Shown: positions 17,329 to 27,441, counted from the stretch's first letter. The stretch: 64,000 nucleotides of DNA from Francisella sp. LA112445 (GCF_012224145.1 NZ_CP041030.1:1302001-1366000), one strand, 5' to 3'. The notes: a model not told the origin generated them from the letters alone. Numbers and translations are program-made.

Positions 17329-19038
17329 TTATTGAGCTGTAATATTTAGTTTTTTACCAGCAACCCATACTTTTTTAAGATGATTCACAACCTTAGGAGG
17401 TAAATTTGAAGGCAGATCTACCAAAGTATGATCTTTTTGAATAGAAATATTACAGATATGCTTACTATCAATATTTCCTTCATTTGCTATAGCACCTACT
17501 ATATTTCTTGGCTGAACATCATTATCACGTCCAACTTCTAGCTTATATGTAGTCAAATCAATATTTACACTTCTACGAGGTTTTCTTTCAGGCCTATCAA
17601 AGCGAGCATTTCTATCACCACGATCACCTCTACGCTCAAATCTACTGTTATCTCTACGATTATCACGAGGGTTTCTATCTCTGCGAGGCTTATCATCTCT
17701 AGCTTGTATTTCTCTAGGGAAGAAAGATTTCTTACCTTGAGCAAGTAATGTCAATACAGCTAAAAGCTCATCTGAATCAAGCTCTAACTCATCACGAATA
17801 CTTGTAATTACATCTTTATATTTATCTAAAGATTTATTCTTATCTATCGCTGAAGTTATTCTAGCTTTAAAGTTCTCTATTCTACTATCTGCTAAATCTT
17901 TTGCACTTGGCATAAAGACTTCTTGCATTGGAGATCCTGTAAATCTTTCTAGAATACGTAAGAATCTCATTTCTTTTAGAGGAACTAAAGAAATAGAAGT
18001 ACCTTCACGTCCAGCTCTACCTGTACGCCCAATTCTGTGTACATAAGTATCTGTATCGCCAGGCATATCATAGTTAATGACATGAGAAATTCTCTCAAGA
18101 TCGATACCTCTAGCAACTACATCAGTAGCAACCAATATATCTGACTTAGAACTTCTAAACTGATCAACAATGTATTCTCTTTGTGACTGCTGCATGTCAC
18201 CATTTATCGCCGCAACCTTATAACCAAGAGCTTTTAAATTATCAGCAACTTCAATTGTACTAGTCTTAGTTTTAACAAAGATAATCACACCATCAGTTTC
18301 TTCTACTTCAAGTAGTCTATCTAGAGCATCTATCTTTCTAAAACCTTTAATTACTATAAATTTTTGAGTTACAGTATTAGCTGTTTTTGTTTTTGCTTTT
18401 ACTTGTATTTTACAAGGGTTTCTTAAGTATTCTTGTATAATATCAGCAATATCTGTAGGAATCGTTGCCGAGAAAAGTAATCTTTGACACTCATCTGATA
18501 CATGGCTTAATACAAATCTTACATCGTCTATAAAGCCCATTCTAAGCATTTCATCAGCTTCATCTAATACTAATGCTCTTAAGTTATCAAGCTGTAATGT
18601 ACCTTTTTCAATATGATCCATTACACGACCAGTAGTACCTACTACAACTTTAACACCTTTTTTAAGAGCTCTAATCTGAGAGCCATACTCTTGACCACCA
18701 TATATACAAGCAACATCTAAATTTGGTATGTTTTTTGCAAAAGCTTCAAACTGCTCAGCAACTTGTATAGCTAGCTCTCTAGTAGGAGCTAGTACTAAAA
18801 CTTGAGGAGCTCTATCTCTAGAGTCTAGATCCATGTTGTTTATTAAAGGTAATGCAAATGCTGCAGTTTTACCTGTACCCGTTTGTGCTTGACCAAGCAC
18901 ATCTCTACCCGATAAGATATATGGAATAGCATACTGTTGAATTGGTGTAGGGTTTTCATATCCTAATTTAATAACAGTGTCTACGATATCTTGACTTAGT
19001 CCAAGCTGACTAAAATCTTTTTTAGTTTCAGAATTCAT
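17329..19038 (-). CDS. deaD: DEAD-box ATP-dependent RNA helicase (CsdA/DeaD type)
   Basis: Unwinds RNA duplexes in ribosome assembly and cold adaptation. 569 aa. Helicase core motifs in order: Q-motif with PTPIQQYAIP, AQTGTGKT (I), PTRELA (Ia), TTGRVMDH (Ib), DEAD (II), SAT (III), IIFVKTK (IV), ATDVVARGID (V) and HRIGRTGRAG (VI). A basic Arg/Asp-rich linker (RRDRNPRDNRRDNSRFERRG) around residues 450-480 leads into a DbpA-like RNA-binding domain that fills the last ~80 residues. Shorter C-terminal extension than E. coli CsdA. Monocistronic by position. Confidence 0.92.
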   Translation of the reverse strand: MNSETKKDFSQLGLSQDIVDTVIKLGYENPTPIQQYAIPYILSGRDVLGQAQTGTGKTAAFALPLINNMDLDSRDRAPQVLVLAPTRELAIQVAEQFEAFAKNIPNLDVACIYGGQEYGSQIRALKKGVKVVVGTTGRVMDHIEKGTLQLDNLRALVLDEADEMLRMGFIDDVRFVLSHVSDECQRLLFSATIPTDIADIIQEYLRNPCKIQVKAKTKTANTVTQKFIVIKGFRKIDALDRLLEVEETDGVIIFVKTKTSTIEVADNLKALGYKVAAINGDMQQSQREYIVDQFRSSKSDILVATDVVARGIDLERISHVINYDMPGDTDTYVHRIGRTGRAGREGTSISLVPLKEMRFLRILERFTGSPMQEVFMPSAKDLADSRIENFKARITSAIDKNKSLDKYKDVITSIRDELELDSDELLAVLTLLAQGKKSFFPREIQARDDKPRRDRNPRDNRRDNSRFERRGDRGDRNARFDRPERKPRRSVNIDLTTYKLEVGRDNDVQPRNIVGAIANEGNIDSKHICNISIQKDHTLVDLPSNLPPKVVNHLKKVWVAGKKLNITAQ

Positions 19039-19103
19039 TTTTATCCGTAAATTTTTATTATGAGAAATCTTATTAATAATTTGAAAATTATGAGAAATTT
19101 AAA

Positions 19104-19382
19104 TTATCCGCGTGATGTAATTTCTAATAGATGGTAACCAAATTGAGTTTGTACTGGACCATGAACTTTGTGTAGTTCATCATTAAATACTACTTTATCA
19201 AATTCAGGAACCATTTGTCCTTGAGAAAAAGTACCTAAATCACCGCCTCTAGCTCCAGATGGGCATAGAGAATGCTTTTTAGCCGCTTCTTCAAATGTAA
19301 TTTTACCTTCAGTTATGTCTTTCTTGATTTGTTGACATTCAGATTCTGATTGTACTAGCAAATGTCTAGCTGAAGCTTTCAT
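19104..19382 (-). CDS. ppiC: Parvulin-type peptidyl-prolyl cis-trans isomerase
   Basis: A 92-aa single-domain rotamase without signal peptide, like E. coli PpiC (93 aa). Signature ASARHLLVQSE, FEEAAKKHSLCPSGARGGDLG, FSQGQMVPEFD and QTQFGYHLLEI cover the whole parvulin fold. Cytoplasmic folding helper. Single gene between the sugar porter and the helicase. Confidence 0.93.
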   Translation of the reverse strand: MKASARHLLVQSESECQQIKKDITEGKITFEEAAKKHSLCPSGARGGDLGTFSQGQMVPEFDKVVFNDELHKVHGPVQTQFGYHLLEITSRG

Positions 19383-19477
19383 AATTATAGTTCCTTATTT
19401 TTTGATTTAACTATTAGTAATTACAACCGAAAGAATACATTATTTAAGACAAATATACAACTTAATTAAAAGCTAAC

Positions 19478-20878
19478 CTATTGACCAAGATCACGAAGTT
19501 TCTTACCTGAGATTAGGTTATCTTCTATTTTCTCTAAACTTACACCTTTAGTTTCAGGTACAAATAGTTTTAAGAAAACCACTGCTATAACACAGAATAT
19601 CGCATAACTAATAAATATCATTGGTTTACCCCAAACCCCAGCATCCATTATCACATTTGAATATGCCACAACTATCCAAACAAAAGTCCAGTTAACAATA
19701 GTTGTAATAGTCATACCAAACTCACGAACGTTCTGCGGGAATATTTCTGAACAAATAATCCAGGCAACAGGTCCCCATGAACAAGCAAAACCAAAGATAT
19801 ACACCAAACATGCAATCAATAATATATATTTAGGGAAAGCTGAATTAACACCTGCAATATCAATAGCATAAAAGCATATAGCAACAACTACAAGAGCAGA
19901 AGCCATTGTTAAAGCTCCTACTGTTAATAATTTTTTTCTACCCCATTTTTCAACCCAACGAATAGCTGGAAACGTTGAAAGGAAGTTAACAAGAAATACA
20001 GCTAGACCTGCTAGAATTATATTTAGCCCAGCGCCTTGTAAAAAACTCGGAGCATAATATATCATCGCGTTGATACCAACTAGTTGTTGGAACATTTGTA
20101 TTACAACACCAACGATTAATATTTTCCAAAAGAAACCTTTACTTAAAACTTGCTTAACTGAATGAGATTCCTGCTTATCATTTTGACTCATCTCTAAAAT
20201 TTCTTTATCAATTTCATCTTTATTTCTAAGTCTTGCTAATACATCTCTAGCTTCTTTTTCTTTATCTTTCATCATAAGCCATCTAGGACTCTTAGGTAAG
20301 AAAAAACAACCTACAAACATTAAAAAAGCAAATAATGTAATAACACTAAACATCAAAGTTAGTGATATTTTAGTATGACCAGATACCTCAACAATCACAA
20401 CATTTACTAAACATATCAAAAATATACCAAATGTTATCATTAGCTGAAATAATGATGACATTGCCCCTCTTATTTCTTTAGGAGCTGTTTCTGCTAAATA
20501 TAAAGGCGTTGCAAAAGATGCTAGACCAACACCAAAACCTAAAATAAATCTACAAGCTGTAAGTATATTTAAAGGGGGTAATAGTGAAGATACTAAAGCT
20601 CCTATAAGAAATGAAAAGCCCGCTATTAATAATGTATTTTTTCTACCAAAGTATCTAGTAAAAAAACCACTACAAATAGTTCCTAATATACCACCATAAG
20701 CTAATATCGCGTTAAATTTACCTTCAGCAATACTACCTGGAGCCATATCATAAATATGATCGAGTGTCTTGCCTGCATTTGCAATAAAGCCTTGATCTAA
20801 ACCAAAGAGTAAGCCTCCTAAAGCTGCTATTATAGCAATTAAAAATACTATTCTTTTATATTCCTTTTGTGCTTCCAT
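19478..20878 (-). CDS. MFS sugar:proton symporter (sugar porter family), first of pair
   Basis: 466 aa with 12 predicted membrane segments. Sugar-porter signatures: GGLLFGLDQGFI in helix 1, YFGRKNTLL in the 2-3 loop, PLYLAETAPKEIRGA, SPRWLMMKDKE before the central loop, QQLVGINAMIYYAP in helix 7, GRKKLLTVG and VPETKG at the C-terminus. Located next to another porter and divergent from galT-galK, so galactose or a related hexose is the probable substrate (inference from context). Confidence 0.9.
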   Translation of the reverse strand: MEAQKEYKRIVFLIAIIAALGGLLFGLDQGFIANAGKTLDHIYDMAPGSIAEGKFNAILAYGGILGTICSGFFTRYFGRKNTLLIAGFSFLIGALVSSLLPPLNILTACRFILGFGVGLASFATPLYLAETAPKEIRGAMSSLFQLMITFGIFLICLVNVVIVEVSGHTKISLTLMFSVITLFAFLMFVGCFFLPKSPRWLMMKDKEKEARDVLARLRNKDEIDKEILEMSQNDKQESHSVKQVLSKGFFWKILIVGVVIQMFQQLVGINAMIYYAPSFLQGAGLNIILAGLAVFLVNFLSTFPAIRWVEKWGRKKLLTVGALTMASALVVVAICFYAIDIAGVNSAFPKYILLIACLVYIFGFACSWGPVAWIICSEIFPQNVREFGMTITTIVNWTFVWIVVAYSNVIMDAGVWGKPMIFISYAIFCVIAVVFLKLFVPETKGVSLEKIEDNLISGKKLRDLGQ

Positions 20879-20910
20879 ATATCTTCCACCATTATTTTTT
20901 TTAAAATTTA

Positions 20911-22293
20911 TTAACGCCCAATTTTTGCTAAAGATTTACCAGCTCTTAAATTATTTTCAATTTCTTCTAAAGACACATCTTTTGTCTCTGGTACAAAGAA
21001 CTTAACAAATAGTACACAAACTATACAAGAGATTGCAAAACCAAAGAAAGTATTATCTGGATGGAATGTTAACCATGTAAGAGCAAAGTTGCCTATAATA
21101 GCATTACATATCCAGTTGCTCATAGTCGATGCTGTAACACCAAAATCTCTACCTTCTATAGGTTGAATCTCTGAACATAAAATCCAAATCACAGGCCCCA
21201 TAGATATAGCAAAACCAAAGATAAATAATAAACAGAATATTAAAGCAGTCCACTGTAAAGTTTGAGATAAGACCATAGCCTGACCATACACAAAATGTGT
21301 CTTGAATATAAATCCAACAACGACACAAGAGATTATAAGTAAACTTAAACCAAAATATAAAATTGGCTTACGTCCAAATTTATCAACATATTTAATAGCT
21401 AAGAATGTTGTTAACATATTTAACAGACCAATTACGATTGTAGATGTTGATGGATTAGTAAAACCAGCCAGCTTAAATATATCTGTTGAATAGTACATAA
21501 AAGCATTCATACCTGTAAATTGTTGAAATGCTTGAAGAGCAATACCTAAAAGTACAACTTTTATAAAAAACTTCTTCTTAAGTAAAGATAAAACACTTAC
21601 ACCTCTATGCGTAGTTTGTTTGATTTCTTTATGCTCTTCTAAGGCTTCAATTTCACATGATCTAATTTTTTTAAGAACTAAAGCCGCTTCTTCATCATTA
21701 CCTTTTAAAACTAACCATCTTGGGCTTCTCGGAAGAGTTAGACAGCCAAAAAACATTATTATTGAAGGAATTGCTAATACTGATAACATAATTCTCCAAG
21801 AACCAGTACTTTCTAAAGCAGAGTTCGTTAAGAAAACTAAGAATAAGCCTATTGTTATCATTAGCTGATAAAGAGCAATTAATGCGCCTCTAAACTCTTT
21901 TGGAGCAATTTCAGATAAGTACAAAGGAGCAATAAATGATGCTATACCTACTGCTATACCTAATATAAACCTTGAACCAATAAATATTTGATAATTAGGA
22001 GCCAAAATTCCCACAATAGTAAATATAGAAAATATAGCTGCTGCAATTAATAATACTTTTCTACGACCATAATGCTTTGATAGAAACCCACTAACTAAAG
22101 CTCCACAAGCTGCTCCAAGTAATAATACACTAGAAACATGACCGCTTTCAGCAACACTTAAACCAAAAGTTTTTGATATAAAGTTAAGAGAGCCATTTAC
22201 ATAACCTATATCCATACCAAATAATAACCCAGCTAATGCTGCTATTATAGCCACGCGAATGACTACAAAATTTATTTTACTTGCATTTTGCAT
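20911..22293 (-). CDS. MFS sugar:proton symporter (sugar porter family), second of pair
   Basis: About 460 aa, 12 membrane segments, with AALAGLLFGMDIGYV, HYGRRKVLL, PLYLSEIAPKEFRGA, SPRWLVLKGN, QQFTGMNAFMYYS and VPETKDVSLEEIE. Clearly a paralogue of the adjacent porter. The ATG at 22293 is chosen over an upstream one (22338) because AGGAAG lies about 8 nt before it. Divergent from galT across a 100-bp promoter region and 32 bp upstream of the sister porter, probably co-transcribed. Likely galactose uptake. Confidence 0.9.
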   Translation of the reverse strand: MQNASKINFVVIRVAIIAALAGLLFGMDIGYVNGSLNFISKTFGLSVAESGHVSSVLLLGAACGALVSGFLSKHYGRRKVLLIAAAIFSIFTIVGILAPNYQIFIGSRFILGIAVGIASFIAPLYLSEIAPKEFRGALIALYQLMITIGLFLVFLTNSALESTGSWRIMLSVLAIPSIIMFFGCLTLPRSPRWLVLKGNDEEAALVLKKIRSCEIEALEEHKEIKQTTHRGVSVLSLLKKKFFIKVVLLGIALQAFQQFTGMNAFMYYSTDIFKLAGFTNPSTSTIVIGLLNMLTTFLAIKYVDKFGRKPILYFGLSLLIISCVVVGFIFKTHFVYGQAMVLSQTLQWTALIFCLLFIFGFAISMGPVIWILCSEIQPIEGRDFGVTASTMSNWICNAIIGNFALTWLTFHPDNTFFGFAISCIVCVLFVKFFVPETKDVSLEEIENNLRAGKSLAKIGR

Positions 22294-22331
22294 ACTACGT
22301 CTTCCTATACTGTTTCGAATATTAAATTTAA

Positions 22332-22359
22332 TTAACACTTATAATATTGATGATATACT
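22332..22359 (+). promoter_or_regulatory. Predicted sigma-70 promoter for galT-galK
   Basis: TTAACA (22332-22337) and TATACT (22354-22359) are 16 bp apart. Each differs from the consensus -35 and -10 hexamers by one base, and the pair lies 35 bp before the galT start in the divergent gap. Confidence 0.5.
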
Positions 22360-22393
22360 ATACATAAAATACAAAACAACTATTTTTACAGAA

Positions 22394-23425
22394 ATGGACA
22401 TGAATATTTCACAAAAAATTTCTCAAATAAAACTCTCTCATCGTCGAAAAAACATATTAACTAATGAGTGGATTTTAGTATCTCCGCATAGGCTAAATAG
22501 ACCATGGCAAGGTCAATCTGAAGAAAATACAAAAGATACACGTCCAGAGTATGATGAAAGCTGCTACCTATGCCCTACAAATACTAGAGCAAATGGCGAG
22601 ACAAACCCTGACTTTAAAGAGACATTTATATTTGAAAATGATTTTTCGGCTCTTTCAAAAGAAAAAATAGCAAAAGATCTAGAGATCAATGATGATTTAT
22701 TCCAAGTAAGTGGTGCAACAGGTGTTGCTAAAGTTGTCTGCTTCTCAGCAAAACATAACTTAACTATGGCATCTATGCAAGAAAGTGACATAACTAAGGT
22801 TGTTGATTTATGGTCAGATGAAGTAGCTGCTTTAAGCAAAAAGTATCAATGGGTTCAAGTTTTTGAGAACAAAGGATCCATTATGGGATGCTCAAACCCT
22901 CATCCTCATGGACAAATATGGGCTTGTGACTTCTTACCAACAGAGGCTCAAAAAGAACAATCATCTCAAAAAGAATATTTTGAGAAAAATAAATCGAATA
23001 TGCTTTTAGACTATGTAAATCGTGAAATTAGCGAGAAAGAAAGAATAGTTTATCAAAATGATGATTGGCTAGTTGTTGTACCATTTTGGGCAACATGGCC
23101 TTATGAAACATTACTTTTACCAAAATTTAAATGCTCACATTTAAACTTTTTAACTGCAGAACAAAAGAAATCACTCGCTAATGCTCTTAAAACATTATTA
23201 GTCAAATACGATAAACTTTTTGATACTTCATTCCCATATTCTATGGGATGGCATGGTTCAATAGGTGCTAAAGAATCTGATTATTGGCAACTTCACGCAC
23301 ATTTTTACCCACCATTATTACGCTCTGCTACTGTTAAAAAGTTTATGGTAGGTTTTGAAATGCTTGGTGAATCTCAAAGAGATATTACACCTGAATTAGC
23401 AGCACAAGTATTAAGAGAGTTATAA
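22394..23425 (+). CDS. galT: Galactose-1-phosphate uridylyltransferase
   Basis: Leloir pathway: exchanges UMP between UDP-glucose and galactose-1-phosphate. 343 aa from the ATG at 22394 (an ATG two codons later is also possible); an upstream extension into the gap would cross the porter promoter and is rejected. Zinc site CYLC at 57-60 and catalytic NPHPHGQIW with the HPH nucleophile region at 170-172; HAHFYPPLLR near the C-terminus. galK follows after 2 bp, so the two are coupled. No galE or galM gene in the window. Confidence 0.95.
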   Translation: MDMNISQKISQIKLSHRRKNILTNEWILVSPHRLNRPWQGQSEENTKDTRPEYDESCYLCPTNTRANGETNPDFKETFIFENDFSALSKEKIAKDLEINDDLFQVSGATGVAKVVCFSAKHNLTMASMQESDITKVVDLWSDEVAALSKKYQWVQVFENKGSIMGCSNPHPHGQIWACDFLPTEAQKEQSSQKEYFEKNKSNMLLDYVNREISEKERIVYQNDDWLVVVPFWATWPYETLLLPKFKCSHLNFLTAEQKKSLANALKTLLVKYDKLFDTSFPYSMGWHGSIGAKESDYWQLHAHFYPPLLRSATVKKFMVGFEMLGESQRDITPELAAQVLREL

Positions 23426-23427
23426 TT

Positions 23428-24573
23428 ATGGATTGTATCAAAGATAATTTAGTTAGTCGTTTTAAAAATCTATATAATTCTACTCCTGAGATGTTTTTCT
23501 CTCCTGGTAGAGTTAACTTAATTGGTGAGCATACTGACTATAATAATGGTTTTGTAATGCCATTTGCTATAAATAAAGGGACATTTATAGCTATTACAAA
23601 AAGAGATGACAATATAGTTAATGTATATAGTGAAAACTTAGATGATTCAACTTCCTTTGATTTAGCAAAAATTAAACAAGAAATATCTAACACTTGGCAA
23701 AACTATATAAAAGGCACTATCAACATGATCAAAGAAGATTTCTCAGCAAATATTAAAGGAGCTGATATTTATATATTCAGTGACTTACCTTTCGGTGCGG
23801 GACTATCTTCATCAGCTTCGTTAAACACAGCAATAGCGTATGCTTATAATGAAGTCTACAAGTTGAATATCTCTAAGCTTAACCTTGCAAAAATTGCTCA
23901 AAAAGTTGAACATGACTATATAGGTACTAAATGTGGCTTGATGGATCAAATGGCTTGCATATTTTCACAAGAAAATTCAGCTACTATGATTGATTGTGAT
24001 AGTGACAAACATAATAATATTCCTTTTGAGCTTAATGAACTATCTGTTTTGATCGCAGATACAAATATTAAACATAATTTAGCAGACTCTGCCTATAATA
24101 AACGTAGACAGGTTTGTGAAAATATTGCGAAATTTAACAATATAAAATCACTAAGAGAACTAGATAGTCAAAAACTTGAGCATACTAAAGCTAATTTCTC
24201 TGAAGAAGATTATAAGTTAGCGCTACATGTCTTCACAGAAAATCAAAGAGTAATTGATGCTACTAAGGCAATGCAATCTAAAGACTGGCAGAGCCTAGGT
24301 AAACTAATGTACCAATCACATAATTCATTAAAAAATGACTATAAAGTTAGTTGTGATGAGCTAGACTACCTAGTCGACTTATCAAAAGATTTTGATGGTG
24401 TTTATGGTGCTAGAATGACTGGTGGTGGTTTTGGTGGCTCTACAATACATCTTTTACCAAGTAAAATTGTTAGAGAGTATAGCAATTACCTTGAGAAAAA
24501 TTACTATGCAAAATTCAATATAAGACCAAACTTTTATATCTCAAAAGCTTGCCAAGGAACGCATAAGATCTAG
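23428..24573 (+). CDS. galK: Galactokinase
   Basis: Phosphorylates alpha-D-galactose at C1 with ATP. 381 aa, GHMP kinase family. Galactokinase signature GRVNLIGEHTDY (27-38), ATP loop PFGAGLSSSAS (121-131), catalytic Asp in KCGLMDQMAC, and GARMTGGGFGGS near the C-terminus. Two bases after galT; the convergent SIR2 gene ends 21 bp beyond. Confidence 0.96.
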   Translation: MDCIKDNLVSRFKNLYNSTPEMFFSPGRVNLIGEHTDYNNGFVMPFAINKGTFIAITKRDDNIVNVYSENLDDSTSFDLAKIKQEISNTWQNYIKGTINMIKEDFSANIKGADIYIFSDLPFGAGLSSSASLNTAIAYAYNEVYKLNISKLNLAKIAQKVEHDYIGTKCGLMDQMACIFSQENSATMIDCDSDKHNNIPFELNELSVLIADTNIKHNLADSAYNKRRQVCENIAKFNNIKSLRELDSQKLEHTKANFSEEDYKLALHVFTENQRVIDATKAMQSKDWQSLGKLMYQSHNSLKNDYKVSCDELDYLVDLSKDFDGVYGARMTGGGFGGSTIHLLPSKIVREYSNYLEKNYYAKFNIRPNFYISKACQGTHKI

Positions 24574-24593
24574 AATATTTTTTTTAAACTTTA

Positions 24594-27086
24594 TCATATA
24601 GGGTAAGATTTACCGTCATCTTTGAACTTTTTATAATTATTTTGTTTTACTTCTAGTTGTTCTATTAACTCATTAAAAACTTCATCTTCAATAAAAGATT
24701 GATTCTTTTCCCTAACATTTTTAAGATTTTCTAACAAATTTAAATAACTAGAACTACAGTGTTTTGATCTTTCTAAATAAGTTAAAAATTTCTTAGCAAT
24801 ATCTGAAGGGAAAGATTTATTTTCTATTTTAATATTATAAAAAGAAACATATAAAAATAATTCAAAAAATATCTCAAAATTCTTTCTGACTCTAGGTTTA
24901 TCATATATTTCAATTTCTTCATTTGTGAAATTAAAAGTATCTAAAGCATCTTTAACTCTATCTTGGCATGTTTCATCTAGTAAATTATAAATATTTAGAA
25001 TTTGAAGCATTCCCTGGATGAAACATGCATCATTTTCACTTTTCAAAGTATATAAACATTCTTCTATTTTGAAATACTTATCATATTTAAACTTACTTTC
25101 TAAACATACATGAATTAGATTAGTTAATGTTGAATATGTATTCAAAGCTAAAAGAAAATGATTTTCAATGTATTTATTCATCAACGTTCCCAATTTTTCA
25201 CTATCAATTTCTCTACTAAATCTATTATATTGCTCAGCAATATAATTATTAAAAGCAGTAAAAAGTTGTGAAAATATCTTAGGTGACAGATCTAAACACT
25301 TATTAAAAAGTTCGATTGTCTTACTAAAATAATCATCTCCTATATCTATATACGAAATAAGATTAAAATAGTTAGTTAATCTCATCTCAAATAGATTATC
25401 TTTATTATTATACTGTTTTATATACTGTGAAAGTAAATTATCTCCAATAGTCATAATTTGCTCAACTTTCACTTCTCCAAGTACAATATTTCTATATTCT
25501 TGATCACCTTCTTTCTTTAAAAAGTACTCTGCAAACTTATCCCTCATATTATTTCTTTGGTTAATGAAAGCAAAAACTTCTAAGATAGAAAATTCAAAAC
25601 TTGATTGATTAATTTGTCTATAAAGAGTAATACCCAGGTATTCTTGATTTATTGTATAAAACTCATTAAAACATGGTATCAAAGAATTATTTTCATATAA
25701 AAATTTTAAAAAATAAAAATGCTCTATACGCTCCTTAGATAAGTTATTTTTAAAAACCATTCCTCCTAAGCTTATATTTTTAACATCTTTTTCAATCACT
25801 TTATAAAAGTCATAAACTTTTGACTTTTCTTTATCAAAATAACTTTTTAAAAATAAGTAGTCTTGATGAGCCTTTATTTGTGATGCTTTAGGTAGAGATA
25901 TATACGAATTATCAAGACAATTATCAAACTTAGAAAGAGTATTATTAGAAGTAAACTCTTTACTCTGATTATATATCATTTGAAAAAGCTCAAGGTTATA
26001 TGCAACTATCAAGAACATAAAATAGTTTTTTTCTTTTTTGTAAAAAATATAGTCTTTCTCTAAAATCTCTAGTAACTCATCATATTTTCCTGACTCATAT
26101 AACCCTATATAGCTTTTACTATCTATTTCAAAATAAATATTACTATTTAGTTTTTCAGAAAGTTTATTTTTCTCTTTGCTTTCAATTAAGGTAATATTTT
26201 CTCTTGAAAATTGATTATTAGAGTCTTTAACTGTTCTTACTGCATTTATTCTTTTAATATAATTTTGAAATAAAAATTTATCTATATATTTTTTATCAGG
26301 ATGGTAATGACCTCTTGAATCATTTTTTATATATTTATTATAAAGATCTTGATATTCTGAATAAATATTCTCATCAGAATATATAGTTATTTCTTCAAAC
26401 CCTGAAAAGTAACCTTTAGTGATACTCTCAATCTCATTAATACTTAATGCTCTTTCAAACTTTAGCGAGTTTTTTATCTTTTCAAATATAGACTCATTTC
26501 TATTATTTTTTTGTTCCAAAATCTTAGATATGAACTTGAACAAATCAGCATATCTCTTGCTATTAATAAGCTTAACCCCTAAGTTATCATAGTACTTAGA
26601 ATATAAACCTTTATCCTCTTTCATGAACATATATATTGGCGGTCTATTTTTCGAAAAATCTTGTAACCAACTAAAAATATTTCTTACATTAAAGTCGCTA
26701 TAGCTATAACCTAAAAATAAAACAGTATGAGATGTTAATATATTCTTTATGTAATTTGTGATTATAGGAAAGTTTTTTTCATATAAAGAATAATCATCTT
26801 CTTTGAAGACAATATTATTTTTATCAAAATCTCCATGCATTTTGATAACTTTATTTGATAAATCTGATCTTAACAAATCTTCATCAGATGAAATTATGTC
26901 ATATGATTCTGCATTATTTTCAATATATTTCTCTAAAAGATTATCCCAATTAGTTGTAATTATTCTACTAGGTCGAAGTTTAAATAAGCAATCAAGAATA
27001 TCTATGTTCTCTACAGAATAGTTCTGTAGTATCAGTTCTTTGATATCTTTATAATAATTATATTCTCCAAATTTTAAATAATACAA
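24594..27086 (-). CDS. SIR2-domain protein, C-terminal part (frameshifted from the upstream piece)
   Basis: An 830-codon frame whose first possible start is a TTG with no ribosome site, so it is probably translated only as the continuation of 27092-27289. SIR2 blocks near its start: ITTNWDNL (44-49, the TTNWD form of TTNYD), KMHGD (82-86) and FLGYSYSD (125-131), which with GAGFS in the upstream piece make a complete SIR2_2 NAD-binding core. The remaining ~680 residues are Asn/Lys/Leu-rich, mostly helical by composition, with no domain I recognise. A joined product of about 898 aa has the architecture of SIR2-type anti-phage proteins (such as DSR) that deplete NAD+; that role is inference. Confidence 0.75.
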   Translation of the reverse strand: MYYLKFGEYNYYKDIKELILQNYSVENIDILDCLFKLRPSRIITTNWDNLLEKYIENNAESYDIISSDEDLLRSDLSNKVIKMHGDFDKNNIVFKEDDYSLYEKNFPIITNYIKNILTSHTVLFLGYSYSDFNVRNIFSWLQDFSKNRPPIYMFMKEDKGLYSKYYDNLGVKLINSKRYADLFKFISKILEQKNNRNESIFEKIKNSLKFERALSINEIESITKGYFSGFEEITIYSDENIYSEYQDLYNKYIKNDSRGHYHPDKKYIDKFLFQNYIKRINAVRTVKDSNNQFSRENITLIESKEKNKLSEKLNSNIYFEIDSKSYIGLYESGKYDELLEILEKDYIFYKKEKNYFMFLIVAYNLELFQMIYNQSKEFTSNNTLSKFDNCLDNSYISLPKASQIKAHQDYLFLKSYFDKEKSKVYDFYKVIEKDVKNISLGGMVFKNNLSKERIEHFYFLKFLYENNSLIPCFNEFYTINQEYLGITLYRQINQSSFEFSILEVFAFINQRNNMRDKFAEYFLKKEGDQEYRNIVLGEVKVEQIMTIGDNLLSQYIKQYNNKDNLFEMRLTNYFNLISYIDIGDDYFSKTIELFNKCLDLSPKIFSQLFTAFNNYIAEQYNRFSREIDSEKLGTLMNKYIENHFLLALNTYSTLTNLIHVCLESKFKYDKYFKIEECLYTLKSENDACFIQGMLQILNIYNLLDETCQDRVKDALDTFNFTNEEIEIYDKPRVRKNFEIFFELFLYVSFYNIKIENKSFPSDIAKKFLTYLERSKHCSSSYLNLLENLKNVREKNQSFIEDEVFNELIEQLEVKQNNYKKFKDDGKSYPI

Positions 27087-27091
27087 CTGGG

Positions 27092-27289
27092 CTATTTTAA
27101 AAGGTAGTCACTTTCTTCTTTAGATATTAAGTCACCTAGTCTTTCTTTAAATATATTTATCAACTCGGCCCAACTAGGCATTGAAGGACAAACTGCCTTA
27201 GAGAATCCTGCCCCTACAAATACTGTAAAAGAATCATTCTCAATTGCACGAACAATATGCTTTATATAAGATTGATCAAAATTATTCAT
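27092..27289 (-). CDS. SIR2-domain protein, N-terminal part
   Basis: 65 codons carrying the first SIR2 motif VFVGAGFSKAV (GAGFS at 26-30) and the usual MPSWAELI that follows it, then an abrupt UAG. Reading one base back at the end (see the slippery site) joins it to the 830-codon frame as YLLKIAQLYYLKFG, which looks like uninterrupted protein. On its own it cannot fold as a SIR2 domain. Confidence 0.75.
   Translation of the reverse strand: MNNFDQSYIKHIVRAIENDSFTVFVGAGFSKAVCPSMPSWAELINIFKERLGDLISKEESDYLLK
27095..27101 (-). other. Slippery heptamer T TTA AAA at the SIR2 frame junction
   Basis: On the minus strand the codons read CTT TTA AAA TAG, so the heptamer T TTA AAA fits the -1 frameshift rule X XXY YYZ and touches the stop codon. 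A -1 slip continues ATA GCC CAG TTG into the long frame. No strong downstream hairpin was seen, so a one-base loss from the A-run is the alternative. Confidence 0.6.
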
Positions 27290-27441
27290 ACTATATCATT
27301 TGTATTATGTTAAGTATGATTTTACTACTTAGTTATAACGAACTCAAACAACTCTAAATATTACTATTTGTATAGACTTTTCTACATGAGATACTTACTT
27401 TTCTCAACTATATAAAGAGACACTCATTAATCATTCCGCTA

